Assembly: GCA_037013495.1 (NCBI GenBank)
Contig: CM072812.1
Span: 62,857,438 to 62,921,437, forward strand
Source: Hippophae tibetana
Lineage: Eukaryota > Streptophyta > Magnoliopsida > Rosales > Elaeagnaceae
Reading direction: 5' to 3'
Length of the DNA stretch: 64,000 bases
The translations under genes were made by a program, and so were the position numbers. Under the pieces are notes generated by a model that ran no database searches, was not told the origin of the DNA, and saw nothing but the letters and a program-made list of their open reading frames with translations. This document shows positions 33,604 through 45,291 of the stretch, in pieces. Position 1 is the stretch's first letter; the number at the start of each line of letters is the position of its first letter.

Positions 33604-35556
33604 TGATGAGCGAAAACCGACATCGTCGATTCTTGCCAATACTTTGGTTTTAATATTTATAAAACTCTCGCAAGTGCACGAATCATTTCGAAGAAAATGA
33701 TAAGTATACTCCCAAGGTCGATCTAAGGAAGGAATGTATGTGGTTTTTAATTTATTATTCAAACTTTTAAAAACGAAATTAAATCCTAAACATCCTGTCA
33801 CGATAGTTTGGTTTTTGTGTTCCTAATCTAATAACATAAAATAAACATATATACAGATTAATTAAATATAATCTAATAACATAAAAATAAACATAGATAC
33901 AAATTCAATAAATAATTATCTAAAAATAAACATATATACAGATTCAATAAATATTCATGCAAATTTTTATCATTTATATTAGCGGAGTATTTATGGATAT
34001 AATAACTAAATTAATTATGCTTGCTCATATTATCTAGGTTATTAAAGATATAAATTGATATTTTATTGATTCTCTCTTTTTTATATAAATACTACCTTTG
34101 GTGGGGTTAGATATTCTTTGTTAACTAAACAAATCAATTAACACCTATGGGTGGGGTTGATAACTAATATGCTTAATTAAATTAATTCCTTTTTCTAAGA
34201 GATTGAAAATGAACCATTTAAATGCCACCTTTGGTGGGGTTAGACAGTTTAAACTTTATTCAAGGTGTCCAAATTAAACATAAGAATTTAATTATCCGAG
34301 TACTAACTTTCAAGTTTTAAACCACTATTGAAAACATGTTGTCAATACATTTTCACATAATAATTCTTATAAAAACTTTTGAAATAGAGCTTCACTCTAA
34401 CTACCGGGCGATTGTACCAACAAATAAAAGAGCACTACTCTAAATTAGACCGGATAACTAAACCTTAAAATCTAATTTTCAGGTTTAAGTTTGTAATGAA
34501 AAATAATATATTTCTCTCTAACATTCTTAATATAAAATCTTGAATAAAAACAAAATCAATTCATTTTAGAGATTTTTACCTATTTAATATTTCACAAGCA
34601 TAACAACGTTATTATTATATCATTTTTACTAAACAGCCACCATAGTTAAATTTAACCACAGACAAATTAAATATAACATGTAAGAATAAAGCATAAAAAT
34701 AACTGTAAAGAAAATAAAATCCTTACAGAACTTCGACGCTATTCCCGTAGCTGGAAAACCTCCAAGCGGAATTTGCACTTCCATTTATTGAATCAAAAAT
34801 CTAAATTATTACAAAAACATTACAAGTTCCTCTCAAAAAGAGAAGAACTCTACAACTAAGAGAATTGAACTAAAAACTAAGAGAAAAACTAAGAAAAACT
34901 TAGAAACTAAGAAAGAAACTAAGAAAAACTTAAAACTAAGAAATGAGAGAAAGAAAGAAGAGAGAAGTGTGTTTTGAAGGTGTGATTTGAAGTGAAGGGA
35001 AGGGGGGTATTTATAGGTGAGGATGGAGAGAAAAAATGAGTAAAAAAATGTTAAAAAAATATTAAAAAGTGTAAAAACGCGTATTGGAATTGCTGATGTC
35101 ATTAATGACGTCAGCATGACGTCACAGGGGCGGCTGCACGTGAAAAATGGGGCGAAAACGCGTTGGGCGCGCGGAGGGGCTGCTGCTGGGCGCTGCGCGC
35201 AGCTCGGCGCGTGGGCTGGGGCGTTGGGCTGCGCGCGCGGCTGGGCTGCGGGGCGCGATTTCTATCTTTTTGACATTTTTGACCTTTTCTACCCATTTTG
35301 TCCAATTTTTCCATGTTTTTTTGACCTTTTCCCACTTATTTATTAATATATTTGTGATGTATTGCTTCAAGTATTCCTCTTTGAGTCTTTAAATTGCGTT
35401 TTTAAGCCAAAATACCTGAAAAACAATAAAAATACCCGTGATTCCGAAAAAGACAAATTTATATAAATATATGATAAAACATATAAATATATGTATTTTT
35501 AATCAATTAATGTACATAAAATAATGGTTATTTTAGTGCTTTTTGAGCACTCATCA
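33604..35556 (-). repeat. Minus-strand array, left LTR (1,953 bp)
   Basis: Plus-strand start TGATGAGCGAAAACCG, end TTTTGAGCACTCATCA. Differs from the middle LTR by a few substitutions (CGACATCGTCG versus CGGCATCGCCG near the U5 end) and small indels around 33830-33930. The GC-rich island at 35150-35262 is the same in both. Confidence 0.92.
35008..35124 (-). promoter_or_regulatory. LTR promoter: TATA box and paired TGACGTCA sites
   Basis: On the minus strand, two TGACGTCA palindromes (35117-35124 and 35106-35113) start 11 bp apart, and TATAAATA follows at 35015-35008, about 90 bp downstream. Paired TGACG motifs at this spacing resemble as-1 elements bound by TGA-class bZIP factors. The same arrangement is at 46790-46815 in the middle LTR. 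Confidence 0.6.
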
Positions 35557-37424
35557 CAACCCCCAACCAGCTTCTTGCTAGTCCCTTAGCAAGAGAAGCG
35601 ATAAAAACTAAAAATTAAACTATCCTAAATCACTTTCGTGGATTGAAACGGTTGCATTTAGCCTATGCAACAAGCCGTTAATCCCCTAGGTTGCCCTAGT
35701 GGACGAGTTTAAGTCTCGTGAGGGTTTTCTGTAATGATACCCACAAACATTGAACTAAATAAAAAGAAACTATAAAAACAATCACAATACAATCAAAAAT
35801 TAATTTAAGAATAAAAGAAAACAACATATCACAAAAATATCTCATACTTTTTAATCTCCTTTAAGATCATAATTAAAATCTCAAGCATAAGTTATTTTAA
35901 TCTCTTTAAACAATCATGATTTTATTATAATAATTAGTCGAAAATCATTTTCATATTTCATTTCAAAAATGTATCAATTTAATTTTACCCAATTTCAGTG
36001 TCATGAATCAGAATTCGCTTCAACTCTATTCCTCACAAGTCAATACTCTCAAAACACTGAATCCTATGGGTTCAAACACTCATACTAATTTATATGCGAA
36101 GGAGTTGATGTATAGAAATGAACTAATAGGTTCGCATATGTATAAAGAATAAAGACTCAAAGTGTTATTTTAACATTGATCTCATGAAAGGAATCGAATT
36201 TATAAATTATAAAGATATCATATACAAAAATTATTTTCATGCATAAATCAAACTCATTAAGAAAGAATTTCAAGATATATGCTTTTTACAAATGAAGAAA
36301 CTGCAATGACTTTTTAGGGAATTACTTCCTATATCTTTTTTTTTTGTAATTAGCCTGTACTCACAACTTTGTAGGGAATGTGGGTCATAGTATGAAGATG
36401 ATACTATATTTTTTATCTCTATTTTTTTTTCAATATATGTATATTTTAGAGAGTCAACCCATGCACAAATTGTACATTTTTTTTGGATTTTGGTGAGTGG
36501 TTAATTTTGTGGCTTTTCTGTTTGATCTTGGTTTAGGTAACCCTAGATATGTCTTTTTGTTTTTGTAGCAGTCATGCATGAATGAGATATAAGCATATAT
36601 TATCAATTTCTACTCAAATCGTTTAATCTAAACAAAAATAATAATAAAAAATATATGATACTCTATTATGATGAGAAAAAAATTCATACATTCAATGCTA
36701 ATACTTATAGAGATCATCTAAAAATTTGAATAAATAAGAAATGTGTTTGGAGTAGAAAAAATATATATTTCACTCTGAATAAAAGAAATTAGGCTCAAAT
36801 TATATCTCACAAGGGTAGTCTCCACTAAAAAAAATTCATAAACACCGATTTTGGGTTTAATATAATTTCTACATTTTATCAAGAAATACTAGTTATGACA
36901 AAAACTGACTAATTATCAAAAATAATTACAAAATATTTCATGATATGTTTTCAAAAATTAATCTAACAGTACCAAAGACTTAACTATTTACTTAAATTTG
37001 ATTTAAAGAAATGATAAATTTTTATGAGAATTTTTTTATTTTTATTTTTTATTAAGCATGGTAACTTTTCACCACCCCCAACCTAGAACTTACATTGTCC
37101 TCAATGTAACAACTGCAAATTAAAGATAAAGAGAAAAGAGGAGAAAGATTACCTATTTCTTGAGAATGTGTAAGTAGTAATGAAGGAATGTAGGTGCATC
37201 CATCATATTCATCATTAAAGTGTATACAGACAGATCGCTGTGAACTTCTAACATCTCAACAAATATTTTAGTTTTAACAATTTTAAAAATTTCACATACA
37301 AGTAAACTAAAATAAACAATAAAATTAAGTAAATAAAACAAATAACAAAAAATTACCTAACATGATGGGTTGCCTCCCATCCAGCGCTTAGTTTAACGTC
37401 TTAGCAAGACGTATCTTTTTGGTG
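35557..37424 (-). other. 3' noncoding tail of the complete minus-strand unit
   Basis: Runs from the end of integrase to the LTR. Contains the polypurine tract complement CAACCCCCAACC at 35557, the hairpin CTTGCTAGTCCCTTAGCAAG at 35574-35593, the CAATGTAA/TTACATTG hairpin with CACCACCCCCAACC at 37065-37110, and the hairpin module at 37364-37412. No env-like frame; the short 62-codon frame at 37153-37341 is unsupported. Confidence 0.75.
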
Positions 37425-38888
37425 CTAAGGATTACTCAGCCAAATGCAATCTATTTCAGCAATGTGGTTTGGTTCTTCTAAATAAGGCTTGACACGATGG
37501 CCATTAACTTTGAACGTTTTTTGTGTCTTGGAGTCCAATAGTTCTACCACTCCATGTTCAAATACCTGAACTATTTTGAATGGTCCATCCCATCTTGATC
37601 TCAGCTTTCCTGGAAACAATCTCAAACGAGAGTTAAATAAAAGAACTTTCATTCCAGGGTGAAAAGTCTTAGGAACTAGCCTCTTATCATGATAGCGCTT
37701 AGTACGCTCTTTGTATAATTTGGCATTCTCATAAGCTTCATTCCTAATTTCTTCCAACTCATGAAGCTGGAGTAATCGTTTTTCACCTGCTTTATCTAAA
37801 TCCATGTTTAGCTCTTTAATTTCCCAGGAAGCCTTGTGTTCAAGTTCAACTGGAAGGTGGCACGCTTTCCCAAAGATTAACCGGTAAGGGCTCATCCCAA
37901 TAGGTGTTTTGTAAGCGGTGCGGTATGCCCATAAGGCATCATTTAACTTAAATGCCCAATCCTTCCTTGAAGGACGCACAGTGCGTTCCAGTATTCCCTT
38001 AATTTGCCTATTACTTACTTCCACTAAACCGGAAGTTTGAGGATGATATGGAGTAGCTACCTTATGTGTGATGTTGTACTTGTTTAGTACTCCATCAAAG
38101 AGTTTGTTACAAAAATGGCTACCTCCATCACTTATTATAGCTCTAGGCGTTCCGAACCTACTGAATATGAAATCTTTCAAGAATTTCACAACAACATTAG
38201 CATCATTGGTTTTGGTGGGGATAGCTTCTACCCACTTGGACACATAATCCACAGCAACCAAAATGTATTGAAAACCATTAGATGGGGGAAAAGGACCCAT
38301 TAAGTCAATCCCCCATACATCAAAGAGTTCAACAACTAAATTAGATGTCAAAGGCATTTCATCTCTTTTGCTTATGTTTCCTGTTCTTTGACATCTATCA
38401 CATTGTGCACAAAACATATGAGCATCTTTAAAAAGAGTGGGCCAAAAGAATCCAGACTGTAATATCTTACGGGCTGTCTTTTCACCTCCAAAATGACCCC
38501 CACAATGAAGTTCATGACAAAAAGTCAGAATGCTTTTATGTTCTTCTTCAGGTACACATCTCCGGATGACTTGATCTTGACCAATCTTATATAAATAAGG
38601 GTCATCCCAGAAATAGTCCTTAATAGTTTTAAAAAACCTTTTCTTGTCCTGATATGAAGTGTTAGGTTGCAAAACACCAATGGCAAGATAGTTTACAATA
38701 TCAGCATACCATGGGTTCGGACCTATGAAAAATAACTGTTCATCAGGAAAGGTTTCAACTATATCGTCATTACTCTCATCTTTAAGAGAATTGAAGTCAG
38801 AAATCAACCTAGACAAATGGTCAGCTACTAAGTTTTCACTGCCTTTCTTATCCTTGATTTCTAGGTCAAATTCTTGTAAGAGTAAGAC
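37425..38888 (-). pseudogene. Athila-type RNase H end and integrase (after a stop), minus-strand unit
   Basis: Same frame as the RT segment to its right, from which it is separated only by TAG at 38889-38891 (TGG in the forward copy). The start contains the end of RNase H ([20 protein letters not shown]). Integrase has the HHCC zinc motif ([17 protein letters not shown] to CAQCDRC), catalytic region [16 protein letters not shown] and [11 protein letters not shown] with 35 residues between the last two acidic residues, then a C-terminal domain with [19 protein letters not shown]. It would insert cDNA into chromosomal DNA. The amino acids are otherwise near-identical to the forward copy (CWEIKEL here versus AIKEL there). 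Expression needs readthrough of the TAG. Confidence 0.88.
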
Positions 38889-40643
38889 CTACCTGATTAA
38901 TCTTGGCTTGGCATTTGGTTTACTTAATAGGTATCTTAAAGCAGCATGATCAGAATGCACAATCACTTTAGATCCTACTAAATAAGACCGAAATTTGTCT
39001 AAAGAGAATACTATAGCCAAGAATTCCTTTTCAGTGGTGGTGTAATTCATTTGGGCATCATTGAGTGTTTTGCTAGCGTAGTAGATGACATGCAAACGCT
39101 TATCCACTCTTTGTCCCAAGACTGCTCCTATTGCATAATCAGAAGCGTCACACATTATTTCAAAAGGTAAAGACCAGTTTGGTGCCATTATAACAGGGGT
39201 AGATGTTAGTTTATCTTTCAAGGTATTAAAGGAAATAAGGCAGTCATTGTTGAAGTCAAAATCAGCATCTGTGGATAGCAAGTTACATAAGGGACGACTT
39301 ATTTTAGAGAAATCTTTAATAAATCGTCTGTAAAATCCTGCATGTCCCAAGAAGCTTCTTATCCCCTTCACAGATGTAGGGGGAGGTAGTTTGGATATCA
39401 ATTCAACTTTTGCCTTATCAACTTCAATACCCTTGTTTGAAATTATATGTCCTAAAACTATCCCTTGTTGAACCATAAAATGACTTTTCTCCCAACTAAG
39501 GGTTAGATTGCATTCAATGCATCTTTCTAAAACCAAAGTCAATTTATGTAAGCAATCATCAAATGAGTTTCCAAAGACAGAGAAATCATCCATGAAAATC
39601 TCAATGAATTTCTCCACCATGTCCGAGAAAATAGATATCATGCATCTCTGGACAGTGGCAGGGGCATTGCATAACCCAAATGGCATTCTGCGAAAAGCAA
39701 ATGTCCCAAAAGGACATGTAAATGTGGTCTTTTCCTGATCTTCTGGTGCTATGGGTACTTGATAATATCCAGACAGTCCATCCAAAAAATAGTAAAATTC
39801 GTGCCCAGCTAATCTTTCCAACATTTGATCAATGAATGGAAGAGGAAAGTGATCCTTTTTCGTATATAAATTTAGTTTCCTAAAATCTATACACATTCTC
39901 CATCCAGTGATTATTCTAGTGGGCACTAATTCACTTTTGTCATTTTTAACAACTGTTATCCCAGATTTCTTTGGTACCACATGCACTCGACTAACCCACT
40001 TACTATCCGCAATAGGATAGATAATCCCTTCTTCTAATAATTTAAGAATTTCTTTTTTAACTACCTCTTGCATGTTTGGGTTTAGTCTTCTTTGGGCCTC
40101 TCGTACAGGTTTAGCACCATCCTCCAAGTTGATCTTGTGCATACACATTGTTGGACTAATGCCTCTTATATCCCCTATACTCAATCCTATAGATTTCTTA
40201 AACTGTTTAAGCACATTGATGAGTTCCTTTTCTTGTGGTTTGGTCAAGGTTGAAGAAATTATCACTGGATAAGTTTCTCCCTCTCCCAAAAACACATATT
40301 TTAAGTGCTCAGGTAAGTCTTTGAGTTCAAGTTCAGGTGGATTGGCCTCTTTAATAGATGAAGAACTGGGTAGATTTAAAAGTGTACTAGATTTTGTCAT
40401 CACTTCATTATTGTCTAGTTGTTCAAGGTACCCCTTAATTTCTTCATCTAAATCTTCTTCAACCTTTTCAAGTGTAAGAACGGTTTCAAGCTTGTCTTCT
40501 ATTCTGTTTTGGAAAAAGGTGTTTTGGACAAGATTATCCAAAGGATCAACTTCGAATATTTCATCGATGGCAGAAATAGAAGGAAAAGGTGAAGAATCAA
40601 AAACTTTAAAATGAACAGTCTCTCCTAAGACTGTCATTGTCAA
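38889..40643 (-). pseudogene. Athila-type pol: RT and most of RNase H, truncated by TAG
   Basis: 584 codons to the TAG at 38889. In order: linker with [21 protein letters not shown] with [68 protein letters not shown] and catalytic FMDDFSVFG, then RNase H with [18 protein letters not shown] and [20 protein letters not shown]. The TAG replaces a conserved Trp in RLIRW. Other differences from the forward copy include SIGLSIGD (SIGWSIGD there) and HFMVQQ (HFFVQQ there). The frame continues from the protease through an in-frame TAA 12 bases upstream of the first ATG. Confidence 0.9.
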
Positions 40644-40652
40644 ATTTCCATC

Positions 40653-41054
40653 TTAGACATCAATAATAGTTTTAGTAGTTGCCATAAATGGTCTACCAAG
40701 CAATATTGTGTGCTCTCTGTCCAATGCTGGATTTTCTTGCATATCCAGAACCACAAAGTCAACAGGTATTATCAGTTTGTCTACCTGTACCAAAACATCC
40801 TCAACTATTCCTTCTGGATATTTAAGAGATCTATCTGCAAGTTGAAGGGACATAGTTGTGGGTTTTAAATCCCCTAGATTGAGTTGTAAGAATATAGAGT
40901 AGGGCATCAAATTTATACTAGCACCTAAATCAAGCATTGCTTTAGCAACCTTCCTATCCCCCATAGTTATGTTTATAATAAAACTTCGAGAGTCTTTCAA
41001 CTTAGGGGGTAGTTTGTGCTGAAGTACAGCGCTAGAAATTTCTGATACTACTAC
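40653..41054 (-). pseudogene. Athila-type protease, minus-strand unit (between two in-frame stops)
   Basis: Same frame as gag2 upstream and pol downstream, bounded by TGA (ending gag2) and TAA. Before the first ATG it reads SSAVLQHKLPPKLKDSRSF, the usual lead-in to this protease. The active site is LDLGASINLMP; later landmarks are LQLADRSLKYPEGIVEDVLV and ILLGRPFMATTKTIIDV. Full-length compared with the family. It would cleave the polyprotein, if made by readthrough of the TGA. Confidence 0.85.
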
Positions 41055-42596
41055 TCATTCATTCAGTTCATACCTCCTTTTCTTAGTGTTCAACTCTTTG
41101 AAAAACTTGGCATATGAGGGCACATTCATGATCACTTCTAATAATGGTAAATTGATATTTACTTTAGAGAGCATATTAAAAAGATCATTGAATTGCTTAT
41201 CTTGTTTGGATTCTTTCAACCGGTGGGGAAAAGGTACTTGTATCTGGTGTGGTTCTGTTGTCTTTTGAATTTTGGGGGTGTCAGATGACTCCCCAATGAG
41301 TTTTTCAGAAGGCTTGTTAAGTTTAACACTTGTTTCTCCTTTTTGCAAGATTAGAGTATCGCCTTCTCTGTTACCTGAACTACAAGGTAGATTGTTAGAG
41401 ATTTCAGGTAAACTGATATTGACTACCTTACCACTTCGAAGGGTTCTAACATCCTTTGCTTGTTCTGGTTGACTGGGCAAATTTCCTGGTTCTTTCTTTT
41501 GCATTTGTTCAGCCAGTTGCCCAACTTTAGATTCAATCCTTTTAACCGAAGCCTCCATGGTGTTCAACCTTTGATTAGTCATCAATTGGTTGTCACGACT
41601 AACTTGAATAAAAGCATTCAAGCTATCTTCTAAGGTTGGTTTAAAAGATTGGCTTGGTGGGTAAGGGTGGTTGTTATCCGACCTTAGTGTTGGATATTGG
41701 GTGTAGGCTGGGTGATTATAGGTGTTTGGATGATACCTTTGAAAAGATTGGACTTCCTCTATGGCATCGACACTAGAATCACAAGTATTTGAACAATTAT
41801 GAGTACCATGCCCAATTGAACAACACACTTCACATACCTCTTGATTTGAAATTTGGTGGGAAGTGAGGAATTTCACTTGTTTAGTCAATTCAGCAAGTTG
41901 CAAGGTTATCTCATTATCAGAGCTAACTTCATTGACCTTTGCTTTCCTTCTAGCACCTCTTTGTTGGGAATTATAACCCAACAGCTCATAAAGATTATAG
42001 GTTTCCTCTGCGGTCTTTTCTCCTACAGCACCTCTAGCAGCATTATCAACCATGTATTGACTTTGTAGTGTCAATCCATCATAAAAGAATTGGTTTTGTA
42101 GCTGTAATGGAAAGCTATGATTTTGACATTGAATGAAAAGGAGTTTGAATCGTTCCCAAGCTTCATGAAAGGGATCTTCACACATTTGAGAAAATGTTGC
42201 TATCTTTGTTCTTAGATCAACAGTCTTTTGATGGGAATAGAACCTACCCATAAAAATTTCATAGACTGCCTCCCAAGTTTTAAGAGATCCTGACTGTAGA
42301 GTAATGAACCATGACCAAGCTTTATCTTTGAGGGTGTAAGGAAAACACCTCATCCTAAGTTGATCTTCATTAATTGCATGTAGTGGAAAGGTTTGGACAA
42401 TAGCATAGAATTCTCGAATGAAATGCAAAGGATCTTCATTAGGGATACCGTAAAAGGAAGGCAACAAAGAATAATGAATCTTTTTCAATTCATAATTCCT
42501 TGCAGCCTCTTGTAATTGGATGCCAGAAGTTACATTGCCAATGATTGGCATTGTATAGTCTTTCATCTTTTTCCGCCTATCTTTAGCATCTCCCAT
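41055..42596 (-). CDS. Gag2 of the Athila-type element, intact (513 aa)
   Basis: Starts MGDAKDRRKKMKDY in a strong initiation context (ACCATGG). The capsid-like domain spans ~30-205: LPSFYGIPNEDPLHFIREF, RCFPYTLKDKAWSWF, FMGRFYSHQKTVDLRTKI, FHEAWERFKLLF. A CCHC knuckle CEVCCSIGHGTHNC lies around residue 255. The C-terminal part has LRSGKVVN and LPSQPEQ, landmarks of canonical Athila gag-pol, and ends YELNE followed by TGA. The protease continues in the same frame. This copy has no internal stop, unlike the forward one at 55630. Roughly 60% identical to Gag1 over the capsid domain by eye. Confidence 0.88.
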   Translation of the reverse strand: MGDAKDRRKKMKDYTMPIIGNVTSGIQLQEAARNYELKKIHYSLLPSFYGIPNEDPLHFIREFYAIVQTFPLHAINEDQLRMRCFPYTLKDKAWSWFITLQSGSLKTWEAVYEIFMGRFYSHQKTVDLRTKIATFSQMCEDPFHEAWERFKLLFIQCQNHSFPLQLQNQFFYDGLTLQSQYMVDNAARGAVGEKTAEETYNLYELLGYNSQQRGARRKAKVNEVSSDNEITLQLAELTKQVKFLTSHQISNQEVCEVCCSIGHGTHNCSNTCDSSVDAIEEVQSFQRYHPNTYNHPAYTQYPTLRSDNNHPYPPSQSFKPTLEDSLNAFIQVSRDNQLMTNQRLNTMEASVKRIESKVGQLAEQMQKKEPGNLPSQPEQAKDVRTLRSGKVVNISLPEISNNLPCSSGNREGDTLILQKGETSVKLNKPSEKLIGESSDTPKIQKTTEPHQIQVPFPHRLKESKQDKQFNDLFNMLSKVNINLPLLEVIMNVPSYAKFFKELNTKKRRYELNE

Positions 42597-42965
42597 GGTT
42601 GTTTGTAGTTGAAAATGATCCTCCTTCTATTGTGTATCAACATTTTGCTTTTAAAAACAATAGTAGATATCTCTAAGAAATATTTATAACTTGATAAAAC
42701 GTAAAAGCAAAAGGTGCAAGGAACCTAATTTTTTTTTTGTTTTTTTTTTAATTTAAATTTAAACGAATGGACACAATTTTTGAAACAACCGAATTTTATT
42801 TCATTTGAATTTTTATTACACGCAAACTAAAACAAAGGAAAATACAATAATGGGTGACCTCCCATACACGACTAAAATTTATCGTCTTCTAGTAAGACGT
42901 TGCTTGGAGATTGCAGAATGAAAAACTCAATGTCTCCTCTTCATTGAATTCATTTAAGTATCAAA
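42597..42965 (-). other. gag1-gag2 spacer, minus-strand unit
   Basis: 369 nt, identical in layout to 54628-54996. Contains the hairpin module at 42850-42900 (plus strand ATGGGTGACCTCCCAT and CGTCTTCTAGTAAGACG) and an A/T homopolymer stretch at 42725-42770. No open frame. Confidence 0.8.
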
Positions 42966-44303
42966 TTAGTCTTTGCTCTTTTGCAAATGTTCAACTAACT
43001 GTTCAACTTGAACTTCCACCTTTTTGATTGAAGCTTCCACAGAGTCCAACTGTTGATTGGTTTTAGATTGGTTATCCCTACAGACTTGAATAAAAGAATT
43101 CAAGTTGTCCTCCAGGGTTGGTTTATTGGGAATGCTTCTTGGAATAGGTGGGTGGAATTGCTGGCCTGCCTGGTTTGAGCTTTGAGTGAAAGGAGGGTTG
43201 TTTTGCCTCCAAGAAAAATTTGGATGACTTCTCCACCCAGGATTATAGGTATTTGAATTGGGATCAAACCTTGGTCTTTGTTGATATGCTCCCAACACAT
43301 TAACCTGTTCAGGTCCAGTTGTATCTCCTTGATATGGACAGGCTTTAGTACCATGTCCCATGTTGCTATACAAACCATATTGTTCATTATTGGTGTTGGT
43401 TTGTGTAGCGAGAAGGGCAACTTGCTTAGTCTGTTGAACAAGTTGTTGTTGAACTTCATTACTGGAGTCGATTTCATGAACTCCAGCTTTTCTCACTCGG
43501 GAGCTTTTCTGTTGGGAATTAGCACCCAACATCTCAAAGAGGTTATACGTCTCTGAGGCAGTCTTTTCTCCTATTGCTCCTCCTGTAGCGTTGTCGACAA
43601 TGAACTGACATTGTTGTGTAAGTCCATCGTAAAAGAATTGGTTCTGCAACTGCAGGGGAAAGCTATGATGGAGACATTGAGTGAGAAACATTTTGAACCT
43701 ATCCCAAGCTTCATGGAATGGTTCTCCTTCCATCTGAGAGAAAGTAGCAATCTTTCCTCTCAACTCTGATGTTTTTTGATGGGAATAGAATTTTCCCATG
43801 AATTTATTGTAAATGTTACCCCATGTCATCAGAGAACCTGGGGGAAGTGACATCAACCAAGCTTTGGCCTTATCCTTTAATGTGTAGGGAAAACATCTCA
43901 TCCTAAGTTGATCCTCGTTTAGAATACCGAGGGGGAATGTTTGGACCGTAGCATAGAAATCTCTCATAAAGGAAAGAGAATCTTCATTAGGTAACCTATA
44001 AAAGGAAGGAAGCATAGAAAAATGAATATTTTTAAGGTCATAATTCCGAACAGCCTCTCCCAACTGGATAGCGGCAGTTGCCGTGCCAATCACCGGTCTT
44101 GCAAACTCCTTCATCGTGGTCTCCCTAACATGTTGGTTTTCCTCCATTTCTTTTGGTTCTAGTAAAGGATTAAGACTTGGTTCTATGTTTGGCTCAAAAA
44201 CAGGTTGATGGGTAGAATCCAGTTTTGTTGACACTTGTTTAAATTTATGAAAATTATTTACATATGGTGTAAGGGGGTTTCTTAAGGATCTCATACCACA
44301 CAT
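42966..44303 (-). CDS. Gag1 of the Athila-type element, intact (445 aa)
   Basis: A second, diverged gag upstream of gag2. N-terminal extension of ~70 residues (MCGMRSLRNPLTPYVNNFHK onward), then the capsid-like domain: LPSFYRLPNEDSLSFMRDF, RCFPYTLKDKAKAWLMSLPP, FMGKFYSHQKTSELRGKI, FHEAWDRFKMFL, QLQNQFFYDGLTQQCQF. Where Gag2 has its CCHC knuckle, Gag1 reads YGLYSNMGHGTKAC, so both N-terminal Cys are Tyr. It ends VEQLVEHLQKSKD just after the coiled-coil-like stretch and lacks the LPSQPE/LRSGK tail. One residue (LPSFYRLPN versus LPSFYGLPN) is the only difference from the forward copy noticed. Confidence 0.88.
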   Translation of the reverse strand: MCGMRSLRNPLTPYVNNFHKFKQVSTKLDSTHQPVFEPNIEPSLNPLLEPKEMEENQHVRETTMKEFARPVIGTATAAIQLGEAVRNYDLKNIHFSMLPSFYRLPNEDSLSFMRDFYATVQTFPLGILNEDQLRMRCFPYTLKDKAKAWLMSLPPGSLMTWGNIYNKFMGKFYSHQKTSELRGKIATFSQMEGEPFHEAWDRFKMFLTQCLHHSFPLQLQNQFFYDGLTQQCQFIVDNATGGAIGEKTASETYNLFEMLGANSQQKSSRVRKAGVHEIDSSNEVQQQLVQQTKQVALLATQTNTNNEQYGLYSNMGHGTKACPYQGDTTGPEQVNVLGAYQQRPRFDPNSNTYNPGWRSHPNFSWRQNNPPFTQSSNQAGQQFHPPIPRSIPNKPTLEDNLNSFIQVCRDNQSKTNQQLDSVEASIKKVEVQVEQLVEHLQKSKD

Positions 44304-45291
44304 AGACTATTGTAAAACGTAAATTTAAAACTCCTATCAACAAAATAAAAAATTTAGAGAAAATTTACATGGTATTTAATACAAAGCACTAAACAAAACT
44401 AGTTAAACCCTAAAAAAGAGAAAAAAAAAATTATTTATTTATTTATTTTTAATTTTTTAATTTTTAATTTTTTAATTTTTTAATTTTTTTAATTTTTTAA
44501 TTTTTTAATTTTTTAATTTTTTAATTTTTTAATTTTTTAATTTTTTAATTTTTTAATTTTTTAATTTTTTAATTTTTTAATTTTTGGTAACATAATTAGT
44601 ATTAACCAAGAGTGCTCCCAGGAAAGAATGGTGGTGCAAACGGCTCCTTAAATACCATTCTCCTAGCCAGAGCAACGTTCCCAAGAAAGACTAGTGGCAC
44701 AAAGGCTTCCAAGAACTAGTCTCCTAGACAGAACTCACTTAGATTTTTACTTTTCATGCTATTTAGTTAATTAGGTATAAATTCAAGTAATGTTTTTTTT
44801 ATTCATGAACGATAATTTTATTTTACTATTCACGCTATATTATATCTTATTAACTTAAAATTTTTTTAAGTTTTTGAATTTTTTTTTTCATAGACGGTAA
44901 AATTTTATTTTACTATTCACGCTGTATTATTTCACATTAACTTAAAATTTTTGAAATTTAAATTTTTTTTTAATTTTTATTTTTTTTTAACTTTTTTTTA
45001 ATTTTTTTTTAACTTTTTTTTATTATTATTTTTTTTACTATTCAAGAACGGTAAAAACTTTATTCAAATTTCAAATTTTTAAATTATTTTAACTATTAAA
45101 AAAAATTATTTTTTTTTATTTTATTATTTATTTGTTTTTTTAATTTTTAATTTTTTTAATATTTTTTATTAATTTTGAAATTTGATTATTAAAGAAAAAT
45201 ATCACAATTATTTACAGCACAAAAATGTTTTTAAGATTTTGATAAATAATTTAAAAACACTATTCCTTCCCCGGCAACGGCGCCAAAAACT
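44304..45291 (-). other. 5' leader of the complete minus-strand unit
   Basis: Contains the primer-binding site complement CCCCGGCAACGGCGCCA (45270-45286), a long AT-rich stretch with homopolymer runs, the tandem 61-nt hairpins (44613-44735) and an (AATTTTTT)n tract at 44445-44585. Same layout as 52326-53289. Confidence 0.85.
44445..44585. repeat. (AATTTTTT)n microsatellite, minus-strand leader
   Basis: About seventeen near-perfect 7-8-bp units of TTTTTAA; mirror of 53036-53150 in the forward copy. Confidence 0.95.

Noticed and set aside
34833..35117. 94-codon hydrophobic Phe/Leu/Ser-rich frame in the LTR, seen also at 46518-46802
   Set aside because: It is the translation of the pyrimidine-rich leader after the TATA box (TTCTTAGTTTTTC repeats), not a membrane protein.
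37153..37341. 62-codon frame conserved in three copies of the element tail (also 48837-49025 and 60252-60440)
   Set aside because: Conservation follows from the copies being near-identical throughout; substitutions are no rarer here than around it, and no domain is recognised. A weak candidate at most.
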